Assembly: GCF_014204525.1 (NCBI RefSeq) | Contig: NZ_JACHLP010000009.1 | Span: 62,001-126,000, forward strand | Reading direction: 5' to 3' | Length of the DNA stretch: 64,000 bases | Source: Roseateles oligotrophus | GTDB lineage: Bacteria > Pseudomonadota > Gammaproteobacteria > Burkholderiales > Burkholderiaceae_C | Part shown: one piece after another, positions 23,129-34,163 of the stretch | How the letters are laid out: every line of letters begins with the position of its first letter | How positions within the stretch are numbered: the first letter of the stretch is position 1 | Translations under genes and position numbers: made by a program | Notes under the pieces: model-generated | The model's input: the letters and a program-made list of their open reading frames with translations, nothing else | What the model was told of the DNA's origin: nothing | Databases searched by the model: none

Positions 23129-23828
23129 GCGCATCTTGAAGCTGGACAATGTCCACGCCTTCTATGGCAAAAGCCATGTGCTGCATGGTGTCAGCATGGA
23201 GCTGAGGCCGGGCGAGATCGTCAGCCTGCTGGGCCGCAACGGCTCGGGCCGCTCGACCACGGTCAAGACCATCATGGGCCAGGTCGACGGCCAGGGCTCG
23301 ATCAGGTTCGGCGAGCGCGAGCTGCTGGGCCGCAAAGCCTATGAGATCGCCCACTGGGGCCTGGCTTATGTGCCCGAGAACCGCGATATCTTCCCCAAGC
23401 TGACGGTGCAGCAGAATTTGCTGTTAGGTCAGAAATCGGGGGCGCGGAATCCGCGCTGGAGTTTTGAGGATATGTATCGCATGTTCCCGCGCCTGCGGGA
23501 GCGTCAGCACACCGAGGCCGGCGTGCTCTCGGGCGGCGAGCAGCAGATGCTGACCCTGTGCCGCAGCCTGATGGGCGACCCTGATCTGATCATGATCGAC
23601 GAGCCTACCGAGGGCCTGGCGCCGATGATTGTGGAGCTGGTGGCCCAGTATCTGAAGACGCTGAAGGAGCGCGGCATTGCCGTCCTGCTGGTGGAGCAGA
23701 AGCTGGCCATCGCGCTGGAGATTTCGCAGCGCTGCTATGTGATGGGCCACGGCCGCATCGTCTTCGAGGGCACGCCGGAGGAGCTGCGCGCCAATAGCTA
23801 TATCCGCAAGGAGTGGTTGGAGGTGTAG
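23121..23828 (+). CDS. ABC transporter ATP-binding protein (LivF type) with Arg in Walker A
   Basis: A 235-residue ATPase; ATG 23121 overlaps the LivG-type gene by 8 bases. Signature LSGGEQQMLTLCRSLM, Walker B LIMIDEPTEGLAP and switch Gln/Glu in LVEQK are normal for LivF. Walker A reads GRNGSGRST (codons 38-46): the invariant Lys is replaced by Arg44 (CGC 23250-23252). In most ABC ATPases this weakens ATP hydrolysis, but here the partner LivG-type subunit has a normal Lys. The rest of the protein shows no sign of decay, so this is likely a natural variant of this subfamily. Confidence 0.88.
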   Translation: MAERILKLDNVHAFYGKSHVLHGVSMELRPGEIVSLLGRNGSGRSTTVKTIMGQVDGQGSIRFGERELLGRKAYEIAHWGLAYVPENRDIFPKLTVQQNLLLGQKSGARNPRWSFEDMYRMFPRLRERQHTEAGVLSGGEQQMLTLCRSLMGDPDLIMIDEPTEGLAPMIVELVAQYLKTLKERGIAVLLVEQKLAIALEISQRCYVMGHGRIVFEGTPEELRANSYIRKEWLEV

Positions 23829-23854
23829 GGTCCGCAACTTTTGTCTTGTTCGAC

Positions 23855-23885
23855 GGCCCTGTCGGGGCGAACTCCCGGCAGGGCC
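23855..23885. terminator. Strong hairpin between convergent genes
   Basis: GGCCCTGTCGGG (23855-23866) and CCCGGCAGGGCC (23874-23885) form a 12-base stem with one wobble pair and a seven-base loop. It stands between the end of the livF-type gene and the end of the convergent hydrolase. There is no T-tract, so it may work with Rho or protect mRNA ends. Confidence 0.5.
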
Positions 23886-23947
23886 TTGGCAACAGAATGA
23901 CGCAGCGACTGAAGCTGGAGTCAGCGCAACAGAAGCTCGACGCCCAT

Positions 23948-25234
23948 TCAAGCCAGCCACTTCAGCAACTGCTCCGTCACCCGCGGGCTGTCCAGCAGGG
24001 CCATATGGTTGGTCTTGTAGGCCAGCCAGCGCCGCGCGGCCGGGAAGTGCAGATGGCGGGCCGCATCCTCGTGCTGGCCCAGGGCGCTGTCCACCGTCAC
24101 CAGACCGTCGCCCAGCAGGCGCTCGCTCAAGCTGCCGCGGCGGCCGGCGGTGGTGGCGGCGATGGCATAACAGTCAACTCCAGCGGGTAGGGGCAGGGGC
24201 TGGCGCTGATCGGGCCGGGGATCAAAGCGGTCATGGCCCTGCCAGTCGGCGTCCAGCACATTGCCGTGGCGCAGATCGGTGATGCCGGCGCTGCGCAGCT
24301 GGCCCAGCTTGGCCAGGGGCGCGGTGAAGCTGCTGCTGCCCAGCAGCTGGTCCAGCCCGTGGCCGGCCCGTTCCAGCGGTGCACCGTGATGCGGCGTGCC
24401 CAGGAACACGATGCGGCTCAGGCGCGCCGGCCAGTCCATGCCCTGGGTCTGCGCGCTGTGCACGGCGCTGCGTATCAGCAGGCCGCCCATGCTGTGGGCC
24501 AGCACGCGGATCTCCTCCACAGGCCTGGGCCAGCCCCCCAGCAATTGCTCCAGCGCCGCGGCCAGGCGGTGGCCGTTTTGCGAGATGTGCAGGCCGCTGT
24601 TGTAGCGCAGATAAACCGGGTTGAGCCCGCCCGCGGCGCACAGCGCCGGCACATGGCCGCCATGCTTGATCTCGCTGCCGCCAGGGCTGTCGATATGGCC
24701 CGGCGCCTCGTCACCCATCCAGGCCCGTTCGTTCATGCACAGGCCGTGCACCAGCAGCAGGATGCGCGGCCCCACCTGCTGGGCCGAGGGCCAGCGCCCG
24801 CCCTGCAGGACCTGGCCCTGCCAGCGCAAGCTCATGCCGCTGGCCAAGGGGTTGTCGCTCGCCAGCAGATGGTCGCCCAGGATGCCGTTGAGGGCGGCCA
24901 GCACGGCCTCGCGTTCCGGCGTCGGCAGATGCTGGCGGCCCAGTTCATCGCTGAGGCTTTTCGCCAGCCAGGGCTCCAGGCCGGCCAAGGCCCGGTCCAG
25001 GCCGCGGCCCAGCATCTCGGCCGCACCGTAGAGGCTGCGGTAGACCAGGCCGGTGACGCCGCCCGTGCGGCCCTTGGCGGGACCGGCCACGCCCAGGCGG
25101 TCCCAGACCGATTGATGCACGCCTTCCACCACCCGGGTCAGGCCGGTGCCGGCCTGCACGGCCAGTTGGCTCAGCGCGCGTGCATCGCTGGCCTGCAAAT
25201 GCCGGCTGCGCTTGGGCCTGGGGCTTGTGCTCAT
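23948..25234 (-). CDS. Alpha/beta hydrolase (lipase/PGAP1-like)
   Basis: A 428-residue hydrolase. After a helical N-terminal region of about 150 residues comes the alpha/beta core: RILLLVHGLCMNERAW (oxyanion region), nucleophile elbow AHSMGG (Ser about 247), GTPHHGAP, and a late His in YKTNHMALL. This fits serine esterases/lipases of the PGAP1/AB-hydrolase group. No clear signal peptide is seen. It is transcribed against the transporter genes and divergent from fadB. It may release fatty acids used by the neighbouring pathway, an inference from position only. Confidence 0.82.
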   Translation of the reverse strand: MSTSPRPKRSRHLQASDARALSQLAVQAGTGLTRVVEGVHQSVWDRLGVAGPAKGRTGGVTGLVYRSLYGAAEMLGRGLDRALAGLEPWLAKSLSDELGRQHLPTPEREAVLAALNGILGDHLLASDNPLASGMSLRWQGQVLQGGRWPSAQQVGPRILLLVHGLCMNERAWMGDEAPGHIDSPGGSEIKHGGHVPALCAAGGLNPVYLRYNSGLHISQNGHRLAAALEQLLGGWPRPVEEIRVLAHSMGGLLIRSAVHSAQTQGMDWPARLSRIVFLGTPHHGAPLERAGHGLDQLLGSSSFTAPLAKLGQLRSAGITDLRHGNVLDADWQGHDRFDPRPDQRQPLPLPAGVDCYAIAATTAGRRGSLSERLLGDGLVTVDSALGQHEDAARHLHFPAARRWLAYKTNHMALLDSPRVTEQLLKWLA

Positions 25235-25286
25235 GGCCCATTGTCACGGCTGGGACAGGCTTGTGCAGGGTTTGCTGTCTAGAATC

Positions 25287-25298
25287 GAACGAGCGTTC
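25287..25298. promoter_or_regulatory. Palindrome GAACG-AG-CGTTC upstream of fadB
   Basis: GAACGAGCGTTC is a 5+5 inverted repeat directly after a TAGAAT (25280-25285) that could be a -10 box, in the 124-base gap between the hydrolase and fadB-like starts. Short dyads of this kind are operators of TetR-type repressors of fatty-acid degradation. No regulator gene is in the window. Confidence 0.4.
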
Positions 25299-25358
25299 TT
25301 TTTTTGACCGGCCGCTGCAAGTGGCTGGCAAGCCCATCCCGATGAGAGGACCCAAGGC

Positions 25359-27452
<2,094 letters not shown>

Positions 27453-27477
27453 AGCCGTAGATTAGGAAAGCCGCATC

Positions 27478-28653
27478 ATGAGCAATGCCCTCATTGTTTC
27501 CACCGCCCGCACGCCCTTGGCCAAGAGCTGGAAGGGCGCTTTCAATCTGACGCACGGCGCCACCCTGGGCGGCCATGTGGTCAAGGCCGCCGTCGAGCGG
27601 GCCGGCATCGCTGGCGCCGAGGTCGAGGATGTGCTGATGGGCTGCGCCACGCCCGAGGGCGCCACCGGCAGCAATATCGCCCGCCAGATCGCCTTGCGCG
27701 CCGGCCTGCCCGTCACGGTCAGCGGCATCACCATCAACCGCTTCTGCTCCAGCGGCCTGCAGACCATCGCCCTGGCCGCCCAGCGCATCATCGCGGGCGA
27801 GGGCGAGGTCTTTGTGGCCGGCGGGGTGGAGAGCATCTCCTGCGTGCAGAACGAGGCCAACCGCCACATGATCACCGACCCGGACCTGCTGAAAGCCAAG
27901 CCGGAGATCTACTGGAATATGTTGCAGACGGCCGAGCAGGTGGCCAAGCGCTACCAGATCGGCCGCGAGCGCATGGACGCCTACGGCGCGCAAAGCCAGC
28001 AGCGCGCCTGCGCCGCTCAGGCGGCCGGTTATTTCGCGGCCGAGATCGCGCCCATCGCCGTCACCATGGGTGTGGCCGACAAGGTCTTGGGCCTGACGAC
28101 GCGTGAAGTCACGCTCAGCGTGGACGAAGGCCTGCGCGAGGGCACGACGGTGGAGGGCATCAGCGGTCTGCGCTCGGCCCTGCCGGGCGGCCTGATCACG
28201 GCCGGCAATGCCAGCCAGTTTTCCGACGGCGCCGGCGCCTGCGTGCTGACCAGCGAGCGCTATGCCCAGGCCCATGGCCTCCGGCCCCTGGGCCGCTTCC
28301 TGGGTTTTGCCGTGGCCGGCTGCGAGCCCGACGAGATGGGCATAGGCCCGGTCTTCGCCGTGCCCAAGCTGCTGAAGCGCCTGGGGCTCAAGGTCGCGGA
28401 CATCGACCTCTGGGAGTTGAACGAAGCCTTTGCGGTGCAGGTGCTTTACTGCGCCGATACGCTGGGTATCCCGATGGAGCGGCTGAACGTCAACGGCGGC
28501 GCGATTGCGGTGGGCCATCCCTACGGGGTGTCGGGCCAGCGCCTGGCCGGCCATGCCTTGATTGAAGGCAAGCGCCGCGGCGCCAAACTCGTTTGCGTCA
28601 CCATGTGCATCGGTGGTGGCATGGGCGCGGCGGGCGTGTTTGAAGTCTTGTGA
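27478..28653 (+). CDS. fadA: Acetyl-CoA acyltransferase (thiolase)
   Basis: A 391-residue thiolase for the last beta-oxidation step. The active-site nucleophile is Cys90 in [10 protein letters not shown]. The catalytic His is in [16 protein letters not shown] and the second Cys in [15 protein letters not shown]. Length and all blocks are normal; the HPYGVSG form replaces the common HPFGMTG. The ribosome site AGGAAAG precedes the ATG. Located between the fadB-like gene and the acyl-CoA dehydrogenase gene, interrupted from the latter by a dyad repeat. Confidence 0.93.
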   Translation: MSNALIVSTARTPLAKSWKGAFNLTHGATLGGHVVKAAVERAGIAGAEVEDVLMGCATPEGATGSNIARQIALRAGLPVTVSGITINRFCSSGLQTIALAAQRIIAGEGEVFVAGGVESISCVQNEANRHMITDPDLLKAKPEIYWNMLQTAEQVAKRYQIGRERMDAYGAQSQQRACAAQAAGYFAAEIAPIAVTMGVADKVLGLTTREVTLSVDEGLREGTTVEGISGLRSALPGGLITAGNASQFSDGAGACVLTSERYAQAHGLRPLGRFLGFAVAGCEPDEMGIGPVFAVPKLLKRLGLKVADIDLWELNEAFAVQVLYCADTLGIPMERLNVNGGAIAVGHPYGVSGQRLAGHALIEGKRRGAKLVCVTMCIGGGMGAAGVFEVL

Positions 28654-28709
28654 GCATGCCAGGCGCCCTGGCGGCGCCCGGCGTTCGCGGAGAAACTTTC
28701 AATTCAATT

Positions 28710-28791
28710 GCAACCACAGAGTCACGGAGACACAGAGGTGAATCGGCTTTCTGGCTTGCATTTCTCAGTGCCTCCGTGTCTCTGTGGTTGC
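28710..28791. repeat. Dyad repeat, copy 2
   Basis: The left arm 28710-28737 (GCAACCACAGAGTCACGGAG onward) and right arm 28764-28791 match as inverted repeats with three mismatches around a 26-base spacer. Arms share the ACCACAGAGTCAC-GAGACACAGAG pattern of the copy at 8526-8593. The right flank TTTCGGAGTTTTGTTT supplies the GGAG ribosome binding site of the acyl-CoA dehydrogenase gene. The element sits inside the presumed fad transcript. Confidence 0.8.
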
Positions 28792-28811
28792 ATTTCGGAG
28801 TTTTGTTTCTC

Positions 28812-30623
28812 ATGAGCATGCGCCGCACGCTCGACTTCTTGTTGACCGACTGGTTGCGGGTGCCCGCGCTCACCCAGCGTGAGCGCTTTGCCGAGCACAG
28901 CGCCGAGACCTTCGCGGCCGTGCTCGACACCTGCGAGAAGATCGCCGCCGATAAATTCGCCCCCTTCAACCGCCTCAGCGATGTGGAGGAGCCGCGCTTT
29001 GATGGCGAGCGGGTGCATCTGCCCGCCAGCACGCAGGCGGCGGTCCGGGCCTATGCCGAATCGGGCATGCTGGCCGCAGCCCAAGACTATGAAGTCGGCG
29101 GCATGCAGCTGCCCTGCGTGATCGAGATGGCGGCCAATGCCTTCTTCAGCAAGGCCAGCGTGGCCATGGGCGCTTACGCCATGCTCACCAGCGGCAATGC
29201 CAATCTCTTGATGGCGCATGGCACGCCGCGGCAGCGCGAGGTGTTTGCCCAGGCCGAGTTTGCCGGCCGCTGGTTCGGCACCATGTGTTTGAGCGAGCCG
29301 CAGGCCGGCTCCAGCCTCTCGGACATCGCCACCCGTGCCGTCGCCGACGGGGCGGACTTTGCCGCCGATCCCCTGGGCCCGCGCTATCTTCTGCGCGGCA
29401 ACAAGATGTGGATCTCGGCCGGTGAGCATGAGCTGAGCGAGAACATCATCCATCTGGTGCTGGCCAAGATCCCCGATGAGCAGGGCCAGCTGATACCGGG
29501 CGCGCGCGGCATCTCGCTCTTCATCGTGCCCAAGCATAGCGTTGATGCGCAAGGTCAGCTGACCGGCCAGCGCAACGATGTGAGCCTGGCCGGGCTCAAC
29601 CACAAGCTGGGCTTTCGTGGCACCAGCAATTGCCTGCTGAACTTTGGCGAGCGCGGCGGCGCCGTCGGCTACCGCGTCGGCGCGCCGGGCGAGGGCCTGG
29701 CCTGCATGTTCCATATGATGAACGAGGCCCGCATCGGCGTGGGCCTGGGTGCGGTGATGCTGGGTTATGCCGGCTACGAGGCCAGCCTGGCTTACGCGCG
29801 CCAGCGCCCGCAAGGCCGGGCCATGGGGCCGCAAGGCAAGGATGCCGGCAGCCCGCAGCGGCCCATCATCGAGCATGCCGACGTCAAGCGCATGTTGCTG
29901 GCGCAGAAGAGCTATGTCGAAGGTGGGCTGGCCCTGGCCCTGTTCTGCGCCCGCCTGGTGGACGAGTTGCACACCGGCGAGGCCGAATCGGCCCGGCAGG
30001 CCAAGCTCTTGCTGGAGGTCCTGACCCCCATCGTCAAGAGCTGGCCCAGCGAGTGGTGTTTGGAGGCCAACTCCCTGGCCATCCAGGTGCTGGGCGGCTA
30101 TGGCTATACCCGCGACTTCCCCGTCGAGCAGTACTGGCGCGACAACCGCCTGAACATGATCCACGAGGGCACCCACGGCATCCAGGCCTTGGATTTGCTG
30201 GGCCGTAAGATCGCCATGCAGGGCGGCCAGGCCTTGCTGGCCCTGGCCGGCCGCATCAACACCACCGTGGAGCGAGCCCAGCAAGACGCGGGCCTGATGA
30301 GCCTGGGCCATGAGCTGGCGGCGGCGCTGGCGCTGCTGGGCGGCGCCAGCAAAAAGGCCTGGGCCAGCGGCGAGCCCGGCGATCTCGATGAGGCCCTGGC
30401 CAATGCCACGCCCTATCTGCAGGCTTTTGGCCATGTGGTGCTGGCCTGGATCTGGTTGGATGTACTCTTGAGTCTGCCCGAAGGCGAAGATGATTTCGCC
30501 CGCGGCAAGCAGGCCGCCGCGCGTTATTTCTACGCCTACGAGCTGCCCAAGATCAATGCCTGGCTGGCCGTGGTGGCGCGGCGTGAGTCGCTGTGCCGTG
30601 AGATGCAATCCGCATGGTTTTGA
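28812..30623 (+). CDS. Acyl-CoA dehydrogenase, long form
   Basis: A 603-residue flavoenzyme for the first step of beta-oxidation. Start ATG 28812 (or 28818), with GGAG from the repeat flank upstream; the longer frame from 28650 runs through the repeat and is not used. Blocks: MCLSEPQAGSSLSDI (FAD/substrate), LGFRGTSNCLLNF, ILGYGYTRDFPVEQYWRDNR-like region (VLGGYGYTRDFPVEQYWRDN) and IHEGTHGIQALDLLGRK, whose Glu is the expected catalytic base. The additional C-terminal domain of about 130 residues is that of the ~600-residue acyl-CoA dehydrogenases (AidB/FadE5-like). Soluble, expected to feed electrons to ETF. Confidence 0.92.
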   Translation: MSMRRTLDFLLTDWLRVPALTQRERFAEHSAETFAAVLDTCEKIAADKFAPFNRLSDVEEPRFDGERVHLPASTQAAVRAYAESGMLAAAQDYEVGGMQLPCVIEMAANAFFSKASVAMGAYAMLTSGNANLLMAHGTPRQREVFAQAEFAGRWFGTMCLSEPQAGSSLSDIATRAVADGADFAADPLGPRYLLRGNKMWISAGEHELSENIIHLVLAKIPDEQGQLIPGARGISLFIVPKHSVDAQGQLTGQRNDVSLAGLNHKLGFRGTSNCLLNFGERGGAVGYRVGAPGEGLACMFHMMNEARIGVGLGAVMLGYAGYEASLAYARQRPQGRAMGPQGKDAGSPQRPIIEHADVKRMLLAQKSYVEGGLALALFCARLVDELHTGEAESARQAKLLLEVLTPIVKSWPSEWCLEANSLAIQVLGGYGYTRDFPVEQYWRDNRLNMIHEGTHGIQALDLLGRKIAMQGGQALLALAGRINTTVERAQQDAGLMSLGHELAAALALLGGASKKAWASGEPGDLDEALANATPYLQAFGHVVLAWIWLDVLLSLPEGEDDFARGKQAAARYFYAYELPKINAWLAVVARRESLCREMQSAWF

Positions 30624-30626
30624 TGT

Positions 30627-30836
30627 ATGCACCCCAAGACCCTGGTCTGGATCGAGCGCCTGGTGTGGATCTTCATCTACATCGGTGCGCTGCTGGCCGT
30701 GCTGGGCCTGTTCGTGATTCGCCAGCGCCTGGACGATGAGCTGGGCCAAAGCCTGGGCAGCGGCTTGCTGCTGCTGGGTGGCGCCGGTGTGGGCCTGGGC
30801 GTGCTGCTGATCTGGCTGCGCTCGCGCTGGAGCTGA
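30627..30836 (+). CDS. Small two-helix membrane protein
   Basis: A 69-residue protein with two hydrophobic helices: LVWIFIYIGALLAVLGLFVI and GLLLLGGAGVGLGVLLIWL, joined by a short charged loop (RQRLDDELGQS). No family was recognised. It begins 4 bases after the acyl-CoA dehydrogenase stop, so it is probably the last gene of that operon. Its stop codon lies inside the left arm of a strong terminator. Function is unknown; such small proteins often tune or anchor neighbours. Confidence 0.65.
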   Translation: MHPKTLVWIERLVWIFIYIGALLAVLGLFVIRQRLDDELGQSLGSGLLLLGGAGVGLGVLLIWLRSRWS

Positions 30837-30894
30837 GCCCGCACACAAGTTCCGGAAGGAACTTGTGTGCGGGCTCAGCCTTTCTTTTTTTTTT
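30832..30894 (+). terminator. Strong intrinsic terminator, 22-base perfect stem
   Basis: The left arm 30832-30853 and right arm 30858-30879 are perfect inverted copies around GGAA, followed by TTTCTTTTTTTTTT (30881-30894). It closes the fadB-fadA-acyl-CoA dehydrogenase transcript. The stem is unusually long for a terminator. Confidence 0.92.
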
Positions 30895-30916
30895 GACGAA
30901 CTCTGGAGCGATGCTC

Positions 30917-31708
30917 ATGAGCACTTCCGTGCAATCCCTGTTCGACCTCGGCGGCCAGGTGGCCTTGATCACCGGCGGCTCGCGCGGTCTGGGCCTGCAG
31001 ATCGCCGAGAGCCTGGGCGAGGCCGGCGCCAAGATCATGCTGACTTCGCGCAAGGCGGCCGATCTGGAAGAAGCGGTCGCCCATCTGCAGGCGCGCGGCA
31101 TCGATGCCCGCTGGATCGCCGCCGACGCGGCCGACGAGCTGCAAGCCCGGCGCGTGGTCAGCGAGACCCTGGAGCGCCTGGGTCAGATCGACATCCTGGT
31201 CAATAACGCCGGGGCCAGCTGGGGTGCCCCGGCCCAGGAGCATCCGCTGGAGGCCTGGGACAAGGTGATGGACCTGAATGTGCGCAGCCTCTTCGTCTTT
31301 GCCCAGGCGGTGGCCCAGCAAAGCATGATTCCGCGCCGCCACGGCCGCATCATCAATATCGCCTCCATCGCCGGACTGGCCGGCAACCCCAGCGCCATGA
31401 AGACGATTGCCTACAACACAAGCAAGGGCGCGGTGGTCAACTTCACCCGTGCCCTGGCGGGGGAGTGGGGCGAGTTCGGCATCACGGTCAATGCGCTGGC
31501 GCCGGGCTTCTTCCCCAGCAAGATGACCAAGGGCTTGCTGGCCGCGCTGGGTGAAAACACTCTGGCCGCCGCCGCGCCCCTGCGCCGCATCGGCGATGAT
31601 GAGGATTTGAAGGGTGCGGCCCTGCTGTTCGCCTCACGCGCCGGCAAGCACATCACCGGCCAGATCCTGGCGGTGGACGGCGGGGTCAGCGCCATCCACG
31701 GAGCTTGA
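30917..31708 (+). CDS. SDR-family oxidoreductase
   Basis: A 263-residue short-chain dehydrogenase/reductase. ATG 30917 is preferred to 30911 because GGAG lies 8 rather than 2 bases upstream. Cofactor motif TGGSRGLG, NNAGASWG, catalytic Ser in NIASIAG, and YNTSKG with Tyr and Lys are intact. The C-terminal GQILAVDGGVSAIHG is the usual end. A role as 3-hydroxyacyl-CoA or 3-ketoacyl reductase fits the neighbourhood but is not proven. The gene is separated from the fad operon by the terminator and followed by a thioesterase gene 13 bases on. Confidence 0.88.
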   Translation: MSTSVQSLFDLGGQVALITGGSRGLGLQIAESLGEAGAKIMLTSRKAADLEEAVAHLQARGIDARWIAADAADELQARRVVSETLERLGQIDILVNNAGASWGAPAQEHPLEAWDKVMDLNVRSLFVFAQAVAQQSMIPRRHGRIINIASIAGLAGNPSAMKTIAYNTSKGAVVNFTRALAGEWGEFGITVNALAPGFFPSKMTKGLLAALGENTLAAAAPLRRIGDDEDLKGAALLFASRAGKHITGQILAVDGGVSAIHGA

Positions 31709-31721
31709 GCGAAGCGCAGCC

Positions 31722-32171
31722 ATGAGTATTGAATTTCCGGTCCACATTCCCTTTGTCGAAGACCTGGGCCTGAGCCTGCAGCGCATGGCCGGCGGCGAGG
31801 CCGAGCTGCACCTGGCGCTGCAGGCCAGGCACCTCAACTCCTGGGCCGTGGCCCATGGCGGCCTGTTGATGACCATGCTGGACGTGGCCATGGCGCATGC
31901 GGCGCGCAGTGTGCACATCGGGGCGGGCGGCCATCTGAACGCCGGCCCCGGCGTCGTCACCATCGAGATGAAGACCTCTTTTATGCGGCCGGGCGAGGGC
32001 GAGTTGCGCGCCCTGGGCAAGCTGCTGCACGGCAGCGCGACGCTGGCCTTTTGCGAGGGCTCGGTGTTCGGCCCCGGGGGCCAGCTCTGCGCCCACGCCA
32101 CCGCCACCTTCAAGTACATCAAGGCCCTGCCAGGGGTGGGGCGGGCGATCAAGCCCTTGCAGACTCGTTAG
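31722..32171 (+). CDS. PaaI-family hotdog thioesterase
   Basis: A 149-residue acyl-CoA thioesterase with a hotdog fold. Start ATG 31722 follows the SDR stop by 13 bases. HLNSWAVAHGGLLMTMLDVAMAHAA holds the PaaI signature (HGG and the catalytic Asp). EMKTSFMRPGEGELRALGKL and a C-terminal strand ATATFKYIK follow. Substrate is unknown. Together with the SDR gene it seems an add-on unit to the beta-oxidation genes, perhaps relieving dead-end CoA esters. Confidence 0.88.
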   Translation: MSIEFPVHIPFVEDLGLSLQRMAGGEAELHLALQARHLNSWAVAHGGLLMTMLDVAMAHAARSVHIGAGGHLNAGPGVVTIEMKTSFMRPGEGELRALGKLLHGSATLAFCEGSVFGPGGQLCAHATATFKYIKALPGVGRAIKPLQTR

Positions 32172-32188
32172 GGCCTGTTAGCGCAGGT

Positions 32189-33745
32189 TCAGCGCGCGAC
32201 CTTGAAGAAGGCCATCGCGTCCACCAGCTGCCGCGCCTGCTGGCGCAGGCTTTCGGCGGCGGCCGCGCTTTCTTCCACCAGGGCGGCGTTCTGCTGGGTG
32301 ACCTGATCCATCTGGGTGATGGCCTCGCCGATCTGTGAGACACCGGTGCTTTGTTCGCGGCTGGCCGAGCTGATCTCGCCCACGATATCGGTCACGCGTT
32401 TGATGGCGCCGACGATCTCATGCATGGTCTTGCCGGCCTCGTCCACCAGACCCGTACCTTGCTCCACCCGCTCGACGCTGGCGGCGATCAAGGCCTTGAT
32501 CTCCTTGGCCGCCTCGGCGCTGCGCTGGGCCAGGCTGCGCACCTCGGAAGCCACCACGGCAAAGCCGCGGCCCTGCTCACCGGCGCGGGCCGCCTCCACC
32601 GCCGCGTTCAGGGCCAGGATATTGGTCTGGAAGGCGATGCCGTCGATGACGGTGATGATGTCGGTGATCTTCTTGGAGCTGTCGTTGATGCCGCGCATGG
32701 TCTCGACCACCTGGCTCACCACCGCGCCGCCCTGGGTCGCCACATCGGAGGCATTCATGGCCAGCTGATTGGCCTGCTGCGAGTTGTCGGCGTTATTGCG
32801 CACGGTGGAGCCCAGCTCGTCCATGGTGGCGGCGGTTTCTTCCAGCGCGCTGGCCTGTTGCTCGGTGCGCTGGCTCAGATCGGAATTGCCCTGGGCAATC
32901 TGCGAGCTGGCCGTGGCCACGCTCTCGGCATTGCTGCGCACGTTGCCGACGATGCCTGCCAGGGTCTGACGCATGCTCTCCAGGGTCTGGGCCAGTTGGG
33001 CGGTTTCGTCGCGACCCGCCGTCTCGATGGGCTGGCTCATATCGCCTTCGCTCATGCGTTGGGCGCTGGCCATGGCCCGGCCCAGGCTTTGGGTGACGTT
33101 GCGGCTGATCAGCAGCCCCAGGCCTACGCCCAGGCCCAGGCTCAGCACAATCAGGGCGATGGCCCAGTTGCGGCTGCTGGTATAGCGCTCGGCGTTGGCC
33201 TTGATCAGTTTTTCGGAGTTGGCCTCCTTGACCTTGGTCAGCGCGGTCATCTGGTCATCGACCTTGTTGACGGCGGGGCCAAAAGTCTTGAACAGATAGT
33301 CGGCCGCCTCGGCATTGGTATCGAGCTTGCTGGCCTTGATTTTTTCAACCAGACCGTTCAAAACCGGCTCGTAGGCCTTCCAGTGCTCATCCAGCTTGGC
33401 GAACTCGGCCCGGCCCTTCTCCGACCAGAACAGGGGGCGCGCCGCCTCCATATTCTGCTTGGTCAGTGCCACATCGGCCTTGACCTTCTCCAAGGCCTTG
33501 GCGCGGGCTTCGTCCGTTGTGGCCAGCAAGGCGTTGCGCGCGCTGCGGCCGATGTAGAGCAGGTCGATATTGGACTCCTTCATATACGACAGGCCCAACA
33601 TTTCCTTCTCGTACAGCTGCACGGTGGACTCGTTGATGTTTGCGGTGTTGGACAGGCCTTGCAAGCCGATGACCAGGCTGAACAAGGCCACAACGACGAA
33701 GCTGGCGATCAGCTTGGTGGAGATCTTGTAGTCAGAGAGATTCAT
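32189..33745 (-). CDS. Methyl-accepting chemotaxis protein
   Basis: A 518-residue chemoreceptor. The first helix covers about residues 10-32 ([20 protein letters not shown]), a periplasmic four-helix-bundle sensor about 33-190, the second helix about 192-212 ([20 protein letters not shown]), then HAMP and the cytoplasmic signalling domain. The hairpin tip ([21 protein letters not shown], followed by [20 protein letters not shown]) is the conserved CheA/CheW contact region. There is no NWETF-type CheR tether at the C-terminus (ends AFFKVAR). It is divergent from a second receptor at 34164 with a near-identical signalling domain and a different sensor. Ligand is unknown. Confidence 0.95.
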   Translation of the reverse strand: MNLSDYKISTKLIASFVVVALFSLVIGLQGLSNTANINESTVQLYEKEMLGLSYMKESNIDLLYIGRSARNALLATTDEARAKALEKVKADVALTKQNMEAARPLFWSEKGRAEFAKLDEHWKAYEPVLNGLVEKIKASKLDTNAEAADYLFKTFGPAVNKVDDQMTALTKVKEANSEKLIKANAERYTSSRNWAIALIVLSLGLGVGLGLLISRNVTQSLGRAMASAQRMSEGDMSQPIETAGRDETAQLAQTLESMRQTLAGIVGNVRSNAESVATASSQIAQGNSDLSQRTEQQASALEETAATMDELGSTVRNNADNSQQANQLAMNASDVATQGGAVVSQVVETMRGINDSSKKITDIITVIDGIAFQTNILALNAAVEAARAGEQGRGFAVVASEVRSLAQRSAEAAKEIKALIAASVERVEQGTGLVDEAGKTMHEIVGAIKRVTDIVGEISSASREQSTGVSQIGEAITQMDQVTQQNAALVEESAAAAESLRQQARQLVDAMAFFKVAR

Positions 33746-34163
33746 ACACTGGACTCCGTACGGTTGAGAGGAAAACCAAGGCGACAGGGATGATCAATGT
33801 GCCTCGACGCCCATATTCCTGGTATCGGCCATTTGACGAAATTCTGATGTGCGGCTGAATCTTTGAGGGCAGGCCGTAAGTCTTGCCCGGAGGCGCCGCA
33901 CGACTGATTTGAACAAGCCAGTCCTTGCTTGGCTATCCGTCCCTTGAGCTGTTGCTTAGAGGCGACTGGCGCCGGGTTTCCGCTTGCAATTGAGGTTAGT
34001 GGCGGAGATTTCTGGCTCATTTCCGGGCTCAAGCACCTTCATCTTCTTGGCAAAAGGCCGAAGACTGCTTTTGGATCTATCCCAGCCTGGGATTTGCCGA
34101 TTCACCTAGGCCGTACCGGCGTCCTGCGGGTGATTTGCATCTATCAAATACAGGAGTTGCGCC
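33746..34163. other. Divergent promoter region between two chemoreceptor genes
   Basis: No gene is seen in these 418 bases. On the minus strand CAAATGGCCGATA (33823-33835) contains a sigma-28-like -10 (GCCGATAC) about 80 bases before the leftward receptor. On the plus strand GCCGATTC (34096-34103) lies about 60 bases before the rightward receptor. Both -35 regions match poorly, so the assignment of FliA promoters rests on the -10 boxes and on the genes being chemoreceptors. Confidence 0.4.
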
